A DNA stretch of 26,835 bases from JAVBMU01 sp031552185 (GTDB taxonomy: Bacteria; Actinomycetota; Actinomycetes; Actinomycetales; Cellulomonadaceae), in NCBI GenBank assembly GCA_031552185.1, contig JAVBMU010000045.1, positions 1 to 26,835 on the forward strand, in the 5' to 3' direction. Shown here one piece after another: positions 1 through 6,625 of the stretch (position 1 is its first letter; the number at the start of each line of letters is the position of its first letter). A program made the position numbers and the translations under genes. The notes beneath the pieces were generated by a model, which was not told where the DNA came from, did not search any database, and saw only the letters and a program-made list of their open reading frames with translations.

Positions 1-51
1 TGCGACCTTCTGCTCCGGAGGCAGACGCTCTATCCGCTGAGCTACGAGGGC
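1..51 (-). tRNA. tRNA-Arg (CCG), partial, cut by window start
   Basis: The reverse complement of positions 1-51 equals the first 51 nt of the complete tRNA-Arg at 1395-1467: 5' acceptor strand (45-51), D arm, anticodon arm with CCG, and the start of the T arm. The T stem and 3' acceptor strand lie beyond position 1. The gene is transcribed leftward. Its upstream DNA is also identical to that of the second copy out to position 90. Confidence 0.93.
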
Positions 52-90
52 TCGTCCCGGACCTCGCGGCGAAACCGCGCGTCCAGCACG
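1..90. repeat. Left arm of 90-bp inverted repeat (tRNA-Arg plus leader)
   Basis: Positions 1-90 are the exact reverse complement of 1356-1445. The arm includes most of the tRNA and a roughly 40-nt leader holding a hairpin (CGCGG-TTTCG-CCGCG core inside GGAC/GTCC). The true repeat may extend left beyond the window. It encloses the SDR gene. Confidence 0.95.
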
Positions 91-97
91 TTGCACG

Positions 98-103
98 AGA
101 CTA
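98..103 (-). promoter_or_regulatory. Probable -10 box of left tRNA-Arg
   Basis: Read on the minus strand this is TAGTCT, which fits the actinobacterial TANNNT -10 pattern. The same hexamer stands at the same distance before the second tRNA copy (1343-1348). The match continues across it although the bases at 91-96 differ between copies. No convincing -35 is visible. Inferred start near position 91, giving a leader of about 40 nt. Confidence 0.5.
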
Positions 104-256
104 CATGCTCCTCGGTCGCTCCACGTGCACCGACGCCGGCACGGCGTCGGCAGGCAGGGCGAGTGAGCCGTCGGCGACGGCCGCGGTCAGGGTGGCGCTG
201 AGCGCGTGAGACAGTTCCTCGGGAGTCACCGAGCGATTCTATCCGGCGCCCAAACG

Positions 257-294
257 CGGGCGGGCGGGCTGTGGACGGGCGGGCGGGCTGTGGA
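257..294 (+). repeat. 19-bp tandem duplication, G-quadruplex-prone
   Basis: A 19-bp unit (CGGGCGGGCGGGCTGTGGA) occurs twice back to back at 257-275 and 276-294. Each copy carries three GGG runs separated by single C bases, with a further GGG at 296-298. The plus strand thus has seven GGG runs within 41 nt. Confidence 0.85.
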
Positions 295-450
295 TGGGCA
301 AGCCCGCCACTGCGGGGCCGGAAGTCGGAACTTAGCGGGGTCTCTACCGTTGCGTCGCAAACAGGACTAGAGTGATTGAGGACGGTGTGTGGCGACAATT
401 CTCATAAAGATTGATCGCAACACATACGGTCTGCGGCGTCCTGCTTCGGG

Positions 451-492
451 CCGGCACCGTCCCGGGGACAGGTGTCCTCACCGGGACGCCGG
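451..492 (+). promoter_or_regulatory. Structured leader hairpin before SDR gene
   Basis: A nested inverted repeat: CCGGC (451-455) pairs with GCCGG (488-492), GTCCCGG (459-465) with CCGGGAC (481-487), and GGAC (466-469) with GTCC (474-477). The apical loop is AGGT. There are two small bulges. It lies 29 nt before the ribosome-binding site, so it would sit in the 5' leader if the start is upstream. No T-run follows, so a classical terminator is less likely. Confidence 0.45.
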
Positions 493-531
493 TCCTCCTC
501 GGCACACCCCCTCGGAACACCAGGAGGAATC

Positions 532-1266
532 ATGGCGCGATTGGACGGCAAAGTGGCCCTCGTCAGCGGGGGCGCGCGCGGGATGGGGGCCTCGCACGCA
601 CGGACGATGGTCAAGGAGGGCGCGCGCGTCGTCATCGGCGACGTGCTCGACGCCGAGGGTGCCGTGGTCGCGGCCGAACTCGGCCACAACGCCCGGTTCA
701 TTCACCTCGACGTGACCCGCTCGGCCGACTGGGACGCCGCCGTGGCCCTCGCCACGACGGAGTTCGGCGGCCTCGACGTTCTCGTCAACAACGCCGGCAT
801 CGTGGCGTTGAGCCCCATCGACGAGTGCTCGGTCGAGGAGTGGGAACGCATCATCGCGATCAACCTCACCGGCGTCTTCCTCGGCGTCCGGGCAGCGATA
901 CCGGAACTCAAGGAGTCCGGCGCGGGATCGATCATCAACATCTCCTCGACCGCCGGCATGTTCGGCTACACCAAGTTGTCCGCCTACAACGCATCGAAGT
1001 TCGGCGTCCGGGGATTCACCAAGTCGATCGCCCTTGACCTGGCCCGGTACGGCATTCGCGCCAACTCGATCCACCCCGGGTCGATCGCGACGCCGATGAC
1101 CGCCGACCTCACCCTGGACCAGGAGCACGTCGCGATGGGCCGGATCGGCCGGCCGGAGGAGGTCTCCAACCTCGTGGTCTTCCTCGCGAGCGACGAGTCG
1201 TCCTTCTCGACGGGCGCCGAGTTCCTCGTCGACGGCGGCGAGACCGCCGGGCGCATGGTCTTCTGA
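532..1266 (+). CDS. SDR oxidoreductase, 3-alpha/20-beta-hydroxysteroid dehydrogenase-like
   Basis: A 244-residue classical short-chain dehydrogenase, normal length for the family. Visible motifs are the nucleotide-binding GGARGMG (13-19), NNAG (86-89) and the tetrad Asn111, Ser139, Tyr152 and Lys156 (YNASK). Asp37 at the end of the second beta strand predicts NAD(H) rather than NADP(H). From memory, the protein resembles the mycobacterial FabG3/Rv2002 hydroxysteroid dehydrogenase along its length, including the VSGGARGMGASH start and the STGAEF-VDGG end. The true steroid or ketone substrate is inferred only. The start is ATG at 532, five bases after AGGAGG; an upstream frame extension lacks a ribosome site. 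It stands alone between two divergent tRNA-Arg copies and ends before a hairpin terminator. Confidence 0.9.
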   Translation: MARLDGKVALVSGGARGMGASHARTMVKEGARVVIGDVLDAEGAVVAAELGHNARFIHLDVTRSADWDAAVALATTEFGGLDVLVNNAGIVALSPIDECSVEEWERIIAINLTGVFLGVRAAIPELKESGAGSIINISSTAGMFGYTKLSAYNASKFGVRGFTKSIALDLARYGIRANSIHPGSIATPMTADLTLDQEHVAMGRIGRPEEVSNLVVFLASDESSFSTGAEFLVDGGETAGRMVF

Positions 1267-1281
1267 CCGCCCGCACCACCG

Positions 1282-1313
1282 TTGCGGCCGACGTCCCCGG
1301 ACGCCGGCCGCAA
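1282..1313 (+). terminator. Hairpin terminator after SDR gene
   Basis: TTGCGGCCG (1282-1290) pairs perfectly with CGGCCGCAA (1305-1313), and an inner CGTC/GACG pair closes a four-base loop. It starts 16 nt after the SDR stop codon and ends before the tRNA promoter. A short AATT follows rather than a full T-run, which is common in GC-rich actinobacteria. Confidence 0.6.
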
Positions 1314-1342
1314 TTCGTGTCCACGAACCCCGCAGAGCCTGG

Positions 1343-1348
1343 TAGTCT
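1343..1348 (+). promoter_or_regulatory. Probable -10 box of tRNA-Arg
   Basis: TAGTCT fits TANNNT and is duplicated in mirror image before the left tRNA copy. The inferred transcription start is near 1355, about 40 nt before the mature tRNA 5' end. No clear -35 hexamer is visible. Confidence 0.5.
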
Positions 1349-1355
1349 CAGTCAC

Positions 1356-1445
1356 CGTGCTGGACGCGCGGTTTCGCCGCGAGGTCCGGGACGAGCCCTC
1401 GTAGCTCAGCGGATAGAGCGTCTGCCTCCGGAGCAGAAGGTCGCA
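1356..1445. repeat. Right arm of 90-bp inverted repeat
   Basis: This is the exact reverse complement of positions 1-90. It covers the tRNA leader (1356-1394), with its GC-rich hairpin at about 1362-1387, and the first 51 nt of the tRNA. Similarity continues with a few mismatches to about 1341. Confidence 0.95.
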
Positions 1446-1467
1446 GGTTCGAGTCCTGTCGAGGGCA
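1395..1467 (+). tRNA. tRNA-Arg (CCG)
   Basis: A complete 73-nt cloverleaf. The acceptor stem is GCCCTCG (1395-1401) with CGAGGGC (1460-1466), and the discriminator is A1467. The D stem is GCTC/GAGC. The anticodon stem TCTGC/GCAGA encloses anticodon CCG at 1428-1430, and the T loop is TTCGAGT. It reads the CGG codon. CCA is not encoded (ACTT follows). A second, inverted copy lies at the window start. Confidence 0.97.
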
Positions 1468-1513
1468 CTTGTCATGCCCGCCCACGCCCGGCGTCGTCGG
1501 ACGGGCACCCAGG

Positions 1514-2497
1514 TCACCAGCCGGTGGATCCGATCACCGGATGCTGGATGTAACACCGCACCGCGTGGGGGTCGTCGGGGTCCAGTGCGTTCAGGACGAT
1601 CTGCGCCACGTTCTTGGAGTAGGGCAATGACAGGTGTTCGGACAGGTCCTCGGGGCAGACCCGCTGGACCACCGTGTTCTCCACCGTCGCGCCCGGGCCG
1701 CCGGTGATGAAGGCCTGCCGGAATGGGGTGACAACCTCGTCGAAGACGGTCGCCACGGCGGTGTAGGCAATGCCGGGGACAGTCTCCCCCGCTCCGTTGA
1801 CGTCCTGGTAGAAGGCCCCGTCCCCCCGTACCTGCTCGACGATGGCGGGCATGCCCATCAGCTCGAGCAGTTGGGCGGCGGATCCGTGCGGTAGAACGAG
1901 TTTCGCGAGTTCGGCCAGACCTCCGACCGTGATCGCGTGGTTCGACCCCGCCAGCATGATGACGCGCGCGACGGCGCCGCGCGGTTGGAGCAGATTGGCG
2001 ACGTACCGGGCCTGCACGCCGCCCTGCGAGTGGCCGATCAGGGAGACCGCGGCCGCGCCCGTCGCCGTCCTGACTCGATCCACGAAATCGGAGATCTCCC
2101 GGGCCGACGCCACCATCTCCCCCGTCGCCTTCATCCCACCGACCCCGGTGCTGCCGTAGTCGAGCGCGAAGACGCAGTAGCCCTGGTCGGCGAGGATCGG
2201 GCCCAACCCGTTCCACGAGCTGTACATGTTCTCCAAGGTGCCGTGGATCAGCACGACCGGCTCGGGGTGCGCTGCCGACGGCCGACACGACCAGTCGTTG
2301 GCTCCCGCCGGGCTCAGCCCGGGCCGCTTCGAGGCAGTCACAGACGCCGAGACCCAGTCCGAGTCTTCCCCGGCGGGGGCGATCCGGATCGCCCGCGGCG
2401 TCGGATCGGGCAGCGCCGCCGCAGCGGGCGCGGCGAGAGTCGCGCCGGCCAGGGCGGCGATCGTGAGGGCGGTGAGCACCCGAACCATTCGTTTCAT
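1514..2497 (-). CDS. Secreted triacylglycerol lipase/esterase (alpha/beta hydrolase, Lipase_2-like)
   Basis: A 327-residue exported hydrolase. Residues 1-28 form a signal peptide: MKRMVRVL, a hydrophobic Ala/Leu core, then APAAAA before the probable cut. The oxyanion motif is LIHG (83-86) and the nucleophile elbow is GHSQG with Ser157. Further on, a DEVVTPF segment probably carries the catalytic Asp and SEHLSLPYS the catalytic His, the arrangement of actinobacterial class-2 lipases. Expected role: hydrolysis of acyl esters outside the cell; the substrate is unknown. An in-frame TTG at 2509 is an alternative start, but ATG at 2497 opens directly on the positively charged signal peptide. It converges on the tRNA with a 46-bp gap. 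Confidence 0.88.
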   Translation of the reverse strand: MKRMVRVLTALTIAALAGATLAAPAAAALPDPTPRAIRIAPAGEDSDWVSASVTASKRPGLSPAGANDWSCRPSAAHPEPVVLIHGTLENMYSSWNGLGPILADQGYCVFALDYGSTGVGGMKATGEMVASAREISDFVDRVRTATGAAAVSLIGHSQGGVQARYVANLLQPRGAVARVIMLAGSNHAITVGGLAELAKLVLPHGSAAQLLELMGMPAIVEQVRGDGAFYQDVNGAGETVPGIAYTAVATVFDEVVTPFRQAFITGGPGATVENTVVQRVCPEDLSEHLSLPYSKNVAQIVLNALDPDDPHAVRCYIQHPVIGSTGW

Positions 2498-2670
2498 GCG
2501 AGACCCCAATCGCGTGCGCGGCGTGGCAGACAGTCAGCCGATGCGGACATTTCGTAACACGTTCGCCCTACTCTAGACGGATTATTCCGAATTGTGGGGT
2601 CGCCGGCGGCGAGGCGGCACGCGTGGCGACGACCGCTCCGGCGGGCGGGCTGCCCCGCGACGCTCTTGGT

Positions 2671-2702
2671 GAGGTAGAGCCGCGCCGCACGAGGTAGAGC
2701 CG
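2671..2702. repeat. Two 12-bp direct repeats, 20-bp period
   Basis: GAGGTAGAGCCG occurs at 2671-2682 and 2691-2702, exactly 20 bp apart (about two helical turns). CTACCTC at 2741-2747 is the inverted core. The spacing would place two protein-binding sites on one DNA face, but a decayed repeat is equally possible. Confidence 0.6.
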
Positions 2703-2810
2703 TAGCACCCTCGACACGCCGGTCCCGCGACGCCACGGATCTACCTCGACCTTGCTGGTCCTCCCTCGACCGCGCCGACCGCTCATCCCGGCCGTCGCCG
2801 GCCGGCGCAG

Positions 2811-2816
2811 TACCGT
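2811..2816 (+). promoter_or_regulatory. -10 box for leaderless CYTH transcript
   Basis: TACCGT (TANNNT) ends six bases before the ATG at 2823. That spacing places the transcription start at, or next to, the start codon. No real Shine-Dalgarno sequence intervenes (only GGAG within the six-base gap). The same hexamer occurs 6-8 nt before the starts at 19820 and 25629. Confidence 0.6.
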
Positions 2817-2822
2817 GGAGCC

Positions 2823-3455
2823 ATGACCGACACCGGTTACGGCGACTTCGAGTTCGAGCGCCGGTTCTGGGTCCGCGAATTGCCAGCGGCGCTGCGGGAT
2901 GCCCCCTCCTTGATCGTGCAGAGCTACTTCCTCGCCGACGAGGGGTACGCCCTGCGGCTGCGGGCGAGCGTGCCCGGCGTCGACCTGCCGCTCGGTCCCG
3001 ACGCCGACCCGACGGCGCTGCTCGCCGATTACGCAGCCGACGTCGATATGTGTGTCCTCACCGTCAAGGGTCCGATGGTCGGCGGCACCCGGTACGAGGC
3101 CGAACGGGAGATCGAGGCGACGGTCGGCATCGAACTCATCGCCCGGGGCGGGGCGCGCATCGTCAAGACGCGGTACGCCGTCTGGCTGGGCTCGGACGGC
3201 TGGGTGGTCGACGCCTTCGGAGGCGCCAACTACCCGCTGATCGTGGCCGAGTGCGAGCGCTCCGGCCCGGTCACGGATCTCGAGATTCCCGCCTTCTGCG
3301 TCACGGAGATCACCGACGACCGCAGATTCGCGAACGACGCGCTCGCCCACCGGCCCTACGGCCGATGGCGGGCCGGCTTCGTGGCCGAATTGGCCGCGAA
3401 GGGTCCCGTGTTCCGACAGGACTTCGGGCCGAACCGGCTCCTGGCCGGGGGCTGA
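2823..3455 (+). CDS. CYTH-domain protein (triphosphate tunnel metalloenzyme family)
   Basis: A 210-residue protein. The N-terminal EFERRFWV (10-17) is the CYTH signature ExExK/R, whose acidic residues bind metal. Other expected strands are YFLADEGYALRLR, CVLTVKG, YEAEREIE, IVKTRYAVW and WVVDAFGG, which together supply the basic and acidic residues lining a triphosphate tunnel. Known members hydrolyse inorganic triphosphate or thiamine triphosphate, or cyclise ATP; which of these applies cannot be told. The start follows a TACCGT box by six bases and is probably leaderless. The gene converges on the lipoprotein gene with nine bases between stops. Confidence 0.82.
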   Translation: MTDTGYGDFEFERRFWVRELPAALRDAPSLIVQSYFLADEGYALRLRASVPGVDLPLGPDADPTALLADYAADVDMCVLTVKGPMVGGTRYEAEREIEATVGIELIARGGARIVKTRYAVWLGSDGWVVDAFGGANYPLIVAECERSGPVTDLEIPAFCVTEITDDRRFANDALAHRPYGRWRAGFVAELAAKGPVFRQDFGPNRLLAGG

Positions 3456-3461
3456 CCGGCC
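3443..3461. terminator. Small hairpin at convergent gene ends
   Basis: GGCCGG (3443-3448) pairs with CCGGCC (3456-3461) around a seven-base loop containing the CYTH stop codon. It lies in the short gap between two convergent genes and could act in both directions. The stem is short and no T-run is present. Confidence 0.3.
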
Positions 3462-3464
3462 CCG

Positions 3465-4322
3465 TCACCCCGCCGTCGCGACGCCGACGACGTACCTGGG
3501 GCAGGCGAATCCGCTCACCCCCACCGCGAACGGCGCCGCCGCGGCGACGGCCAGGCTGTCGCCGCCCCCGGGCGGCGTCGCGAAGCTCCCGATCGACCCG
3601 GTGAGCTTGTTCTTGGCGTCGAAGCAATACACGTCCACGGGGAACGGGCCGGGCAACGTCCCGCCGGATCGGTTCGACGCCGTTCCGGAGACGGTTACAC
3701 CGGTGAGCTTCGAGGAATCGACCCTCAGGCTGGTCGCCTTCGGGTGGTCCCCCGTGCGCACGGAGTAGGTGAACGTCGACTTCGCGGTCACGTCCGCACC
3801 GGTGGGGAAAACCACCGTCACCAGGCCGACCCCGCCCGGGGCGATCCGCGCCGGGCTGGACAGGCCGCCCGTGCCGGTGACCCCGCCAGACCGCGCCACG
3901 ACAGTTGGCGAAACCACCGCGGCGGACGTGCCATTACGCACCGCGATCGCCAGCCGCGGTGCCCCGTGCACGGTGTCCACGGGGGCGGATTGCACCACGG
4001 CGAGCTTGCCCGCAGTCCCGGCCGGGAACGACGGGAGCGCCCGCACACCGAGGTTCCGGTCCGGATCGAGTTCCCTCGCCCCGGCCGCCGCCCCGCCGCG
4101 GGATTGTGCGGTCGACGTCGGGCTCGACGTCGGGCTCGACGTCGGCGCCGGACTCGCCGTCGTCGAGGGGCTGGGGGACGTGGCCTCGGTGGTGGCTGTG
4201 GGAGAGATCGTCGGCCGCGGAATCCGGGTCTCGTCCGGCCCGCCGCCGCCGGTGCAGGCGGCGAACAGAAGGGTCAGCGCGAACGCCGTCAACCCGGCGG
4301 GGGCAACTCGTCGCAGGTTCAT
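3465..4322 (-). CDS. Putative lipoprotein with Ser/Thr/Pro-rich linker and FxLYD-like domain
   Basis: A 285-residue exported protein. A basic start (MNLRR), a hydrophobic core and LLFAAC with Cys23 form a lipoprotein signal (lipobox somewhat atypical, Phe at -3). Residues about 25-85 are a low-complexity Pro/Ser/Thr tether with SPTSSPTS repeats. The rest is beta-rich: a first domain with IAVRNGTSAAV, and a second with the pattern V-G-N-SG-VDVYCFDAKNKLTGS that looks like an FxLYD domain. Function unknown; probably anchored on the outer face of the membrane. The start is ATG at 4322 after AAGGAG; an upstream ATG precedes that ribosome site. It lies downstream of the large secreted protein but is separated from it by a strong hairpin. 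Confidence 0.7.
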   Translation of the reverse strand: MNLRRVAPAGLTAFALTLLFAACTGGGGPDETRIPRPTISPTATTEATSPSPSTTASPAPTSSPTSSPTSTAQSRGGAAAGARELDPDRNLGVRALPSFPAGTAGKLAVVQSAPVDTVHGAPRLAIAVRNGTSAAVVSPTVVARSGGVTGTGGLSSPARIAPGGVGLVTVVFPTGADVTAKSTFTYSVRTGDHPKATSLRVDSSKLTGVTVSGTASNRSGGTLPGPFPVDVYCFDAKNKLTGSIGSFATPPGGGDSLAVAAAAPFAVGVSGFACPRYVVGVATAG

Positions 4323-4351
4323 CCGGGCAGACTCCTTCGCCGGCATCTACG

Positions 4352-4386
4352 GTTCCGCCGGCCCCGGGAACCGGGGCCGGCGGAAC
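4352..4386 (-). terminator. Strong hairpin between secreted protein and lipoprotein genes
   Basis: A perfect 15-bp stem (4352-4366 with 4372-4386; arms start GTTCCGCCGG and end CCGGCGGAAC) closes a five-base loop. It begins 22 bases after the stop of the upstream minus-strand gene and sits before the lipoprotein ribosome site. It probably separates the two transcripts. No U-run is seen. Confidence 0.65.
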
Positions 4387-4408
4387 GATCATCGGACCAA
4401 CAAGCCCC

Positions 4409-6625
4409 TCACTTCGCGGGGGCCGACGCCGACGGCGTCACCGTCGGCTCGAAGCGGTCCTGGGGGTGGCTCACCGGCTTGTGGCCGAAGCCGGGCCGAT
4501 GGTTCGAGACCTGCTTGGACCCGTGACCGGACGTGGCGGTGGTCGGATCCATCTTGAGCAGCTGCCAACCGGCCCGGGCCGGGTACGGCCTGAATGTGGC
4601 GACCGACGGGTAGTTCCAGAGGCTGTTCGTGCCGAAGAACAGGTACTTGTCCCCGATCGCGATCAGCCCCCGGTTGCCGAGGTTCGTGGTGTTGTTGAAC
4701 CCGTTGATGGTCACCGCGCGGGCCGGACTGTTGGCATCGTCGAAGACGTACGTGTCACCGCCGACGTTCGCCTCGTCCGGAGCGTAGATGTTCCTGATTC
4801 GCTCGATCTCCGCGGCGGGCACGGGGTGGCCGAGCACCTCGTCGATGATTCCGGTTTCCGGGTCGAGGAAGACGTCCCGGAAAATCTTGCCCACGTCGGC
4901 GCCGCCGAGGTAGAGCTTGCCCTGGAACACCGCCGAGCCCCAGCCGGTGTACGCCAGGTGCGGGTTACCGAAGCCGCTGGGCCCGTACAGCGGGTCCTGA
5001 TCCAGCAGGTTGCGCTCCAACCGCCATCCGACTCCCGGGCGGTAGTTCCAGTACTGGGACTCGCCGTAGAGCAGTTGGACTTGCTGGTCGGGCTTGCCGA
5101 GGTTCTTCATGCGTAGGATCTGGCCCGGCTCCTCGGCCTTCGAATAGATCTCCGCCAGCTGACCCAGGTTCGTGGTCTGCAACTCCGGGTGCTGCGCCAG
5201 GTGGAACAGCGTGTTGTTCCCGATCGTGCGGTCCAGGGAGTAGTAGGTCCAGCCGCCGAAGTTGGTCACCGTGTGGGACTGGGTCGAGGCGGCCATGAGC
5301 GGGTCGGGGAAGATGTCACCGGCATCCCAAACATGCGTCCAGTTGTTCTGGTCGGCCGGGGAAAGACGGGTCGAACCGTGCAACAGCGGGCTGATGTCCA
5401 CCCCGGCGGGCTGGGAACTGCCCGGTCCGGGCCAGGTACCGGTGATCAGTCGGCCCTCGTTAATTGCGAAGTACGTCGGCTGATTGGTCAGCCGGCCGAC
5501 AACTTCGAAGGCGAACGGATCGCTCGGGTTACCGACATACCGCCAGACCTCGCCGGTCACCGGGCCGTTCGGTCCGGACTGCGCCTCGGCGAGCCCCATG
5601 CCGAGGAACGTCTGCCCCTCGCCGGTGAAGAAGTTCTTGACCTGGCTGTAGTCGGGGTACTCCTTGGCCCCGAGGAATTCGCCGGTGCTCGCTCGGTAAG
5701 CGACCAGTTGGACGACGCCGGTCACCGCACCGCCGGTCGCCTCGGCGCCGGCCTCCAACCCGCCCAGCAAGACGACGTCACCGGAGGAGCCGGCCGCCCG
5801 GATGCCCTCGATCTTGCTGTAGTCGGGCGCCTGGGCGTCGGTCGGACTGCGATCGATCAACCGACCGGTCGCGATGTTGTACTGGAAAATCTGCGCCCGG
5901 CGATTGTCGCCTTTCGTGCCCCCGGTCCACGGCTCGTCCTGCACCGCTTCGTAACCCTGGCCCATGTCGCAGGTCAGGTTCTTCGTGGCGAACGGCTCCG
6001 TGATGGGGTTGAGCCCCGCCGCCTCGATCGCTGCGCCGTACTCGAAGATCGCGCCACAGGCGACGTTGCTGACGTCCCCCCACCACAAGTTCTGCTGCGT
6101 CGAGTCGGCGGTGAAGCCGAAGATGTACTGGCTGTTCACCCGGGCCCGCGTGCCGGGCGGGCAGGTGCCGCCCGGTCCGGGGGGCAGGGGCTGGTTCCCG
6201 ACTCCGGTGTAGCACTCACCCACCGGGGCCTGAGCCGCGACCCGGATGCCCTGGCTCGGCACGTCACCCGGCCGGAACCGGCCGTTGCCGTGCCCGGGCT
6301 TGCCAGGCTTGGTCGGCTTGGTCGGCGACGGGCTCGGCGTCGCCGTCGGCTTGGTCGGCGACGGACTCGGCGTCGCCGTCGGCGCGGCCGTGGGGCTCTT
6401 CGACGGCATCGGGCTCGACGACGGCATCGGGCTCGGGGACGCCGGCGGAGCCGACGACCCACCCGGCGCGGGATAACCCGCCGCCGAGGCGGGCGCCGTC
6501 AATCCCAGCACCACCAACCCCGCCACCACCCCGACAAGGCCGGCCCGGCCGGCCCCGACGCGCCACCGGCGCGAACGGTCCTGCGCCTCCACCGGAGAGT
6601 GGAGGTCACGCGACTGCACAGACAT
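4409..6625 (-). CDS. Large secreted protein of unknown function, probable beta-propeller
   Basis: A 738-residue exported protein. The N-terminus has twin arginines (SRRWRV, 18-23), a hydrophobic stretch (24-42) and APASAA before a likely cleavage site near 48. Residues about 50-105 form a Pro/Ser/Thr/Lys linker with an 11-residue repeat. The remainder (about 600 residues) is rich in Gly, Trp, Tyr and Asn, with recurrent strand-like pieces such as WRYVGNPSDPF, LYLGGADVGKIF and YLFFGTNSLWNY. These suggest a propeller of repeated blades; that is an inference. Four Cys near the start of this domain could form two disulfides. I do not recognise a family or catalytic motif. The start is ATG at 6625, eight bases after GGAGG. 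A frame extension upstream is Arg/Cys-rich and unlikely. Confidence 0.75.
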   Translation of the reverse strand: MSVQSRDLHSPVEAQDRSRRWRVGAGRAGLVGVVAGLVVLGLTAPASAAGYPAPGGSSAPPASPSPMPSSSPMPSKSPTAAPTATPSPSPTKPTATPSPSPTKPTKPGKPGHGNGRFRPGDVPSQGIRVAAQAPVGECYTGVGNQPLPPGPGGTCPPGTRARVNSQYIFGFTADSTQQNLWWGDVSNVACGAIFEYGAAIEAAGLNPITEPFATKNLTCDMGQGYEAVQDEPWTGGTKGDNRRAQIFQYNIATGRLIDRSPTDAQAPDYSKIEGIRAAGSSGDVVLLGGLEAGAEATGGAVTGVVQLVAYRASTGEFLGAKEYPDYSQVKNFFTGEGQTFLGMGLAEAQSGPNGPVTGEVWRYVGNPSDPFAFEVVGRLTNQPTYFAINEGRLITGTWPGPGSSQPAGVDISPLLHGSTRLSPADQNNWTHVWDAGDIFPDPLMAASTQSHTVTNFGGWTYYSLDRTIGNNTLFHLAQHPELQTTNLGQLAEIYSKAEEPGQILRMKNLGKPDQQVQLLYGESQYWNYRPGVGWRLERNLLDQDPLYGPSGFGNPHLAYTGWGSAVFQGKLYLGGADVGKIFRDVFLDPETGIIDEVLGHPVPAAEIERIRNIYAPDEANVGGDTYVFDDANSPARAVTINGFNNTTNLGNRGLIAIGDKYLFFGTNSLWNYPSVATFRPYPARAGWQLLKMDPTTATSGHGSKQVSNHRPGFGHKPVSHPQDRFEPTVTPSASAPAK
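6317..6382 (-). repeat. 33-bp tandem repeat inside secreted protein gene
   Basis: Two 33-bp units (6317-6349 and 6350-6382) differ by one base. Each encodes eleven residues (ATPSPSPTKPT) of the wall- or membrane-distal linker. Such units can expand or contract by slippage or recombination. Confidence 0.85.

Larger units (their letters stand above)
104..531. other. Gene-free region upstream of SDR gene
   Basis: No credible gene is seen here. It holds a G-rich 19-bp tandem duplication (257-294), a weak candidate -10 box TACGGT at 425-430 and a strong nested hairpin at 451-492. It ends with the AGGAGG ribosome-binding site (522-527) of the SDR gene. Open frames in this stretch lack ribosome sites and recognisable protein character. 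Confidence 0.6.
2498..2822. other. Divergent intergenic region, lipase / CYTH
   Basis: This region of 325 bp must hold both promoters. The right edge has a TACCGT -10 box at 2811-2816. Two 12-bp direct repeats 20 bp apart (2671-2682 and 2691-2702) and an inverted partial copy (2741-2747) lie in the middle. I see no gene and no convincing promoter for the lipase. Confidence 0.55.

Noticed and set aside
1..1467. Mobile element or integrative island bounded by tRNA copies
   Set aside because: No integrase, transposase or attachment-site direct repeat is seen; the repeats are inverted, and the cargo is one chromosomal-type SDR gene.
1475..1507. TGCCCG/CGGGCA inverted repeat after tRNA-Arg as terminator
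   Set aside because: Six pairs with a loop of about 21 bases and no T-run; too weak to call.
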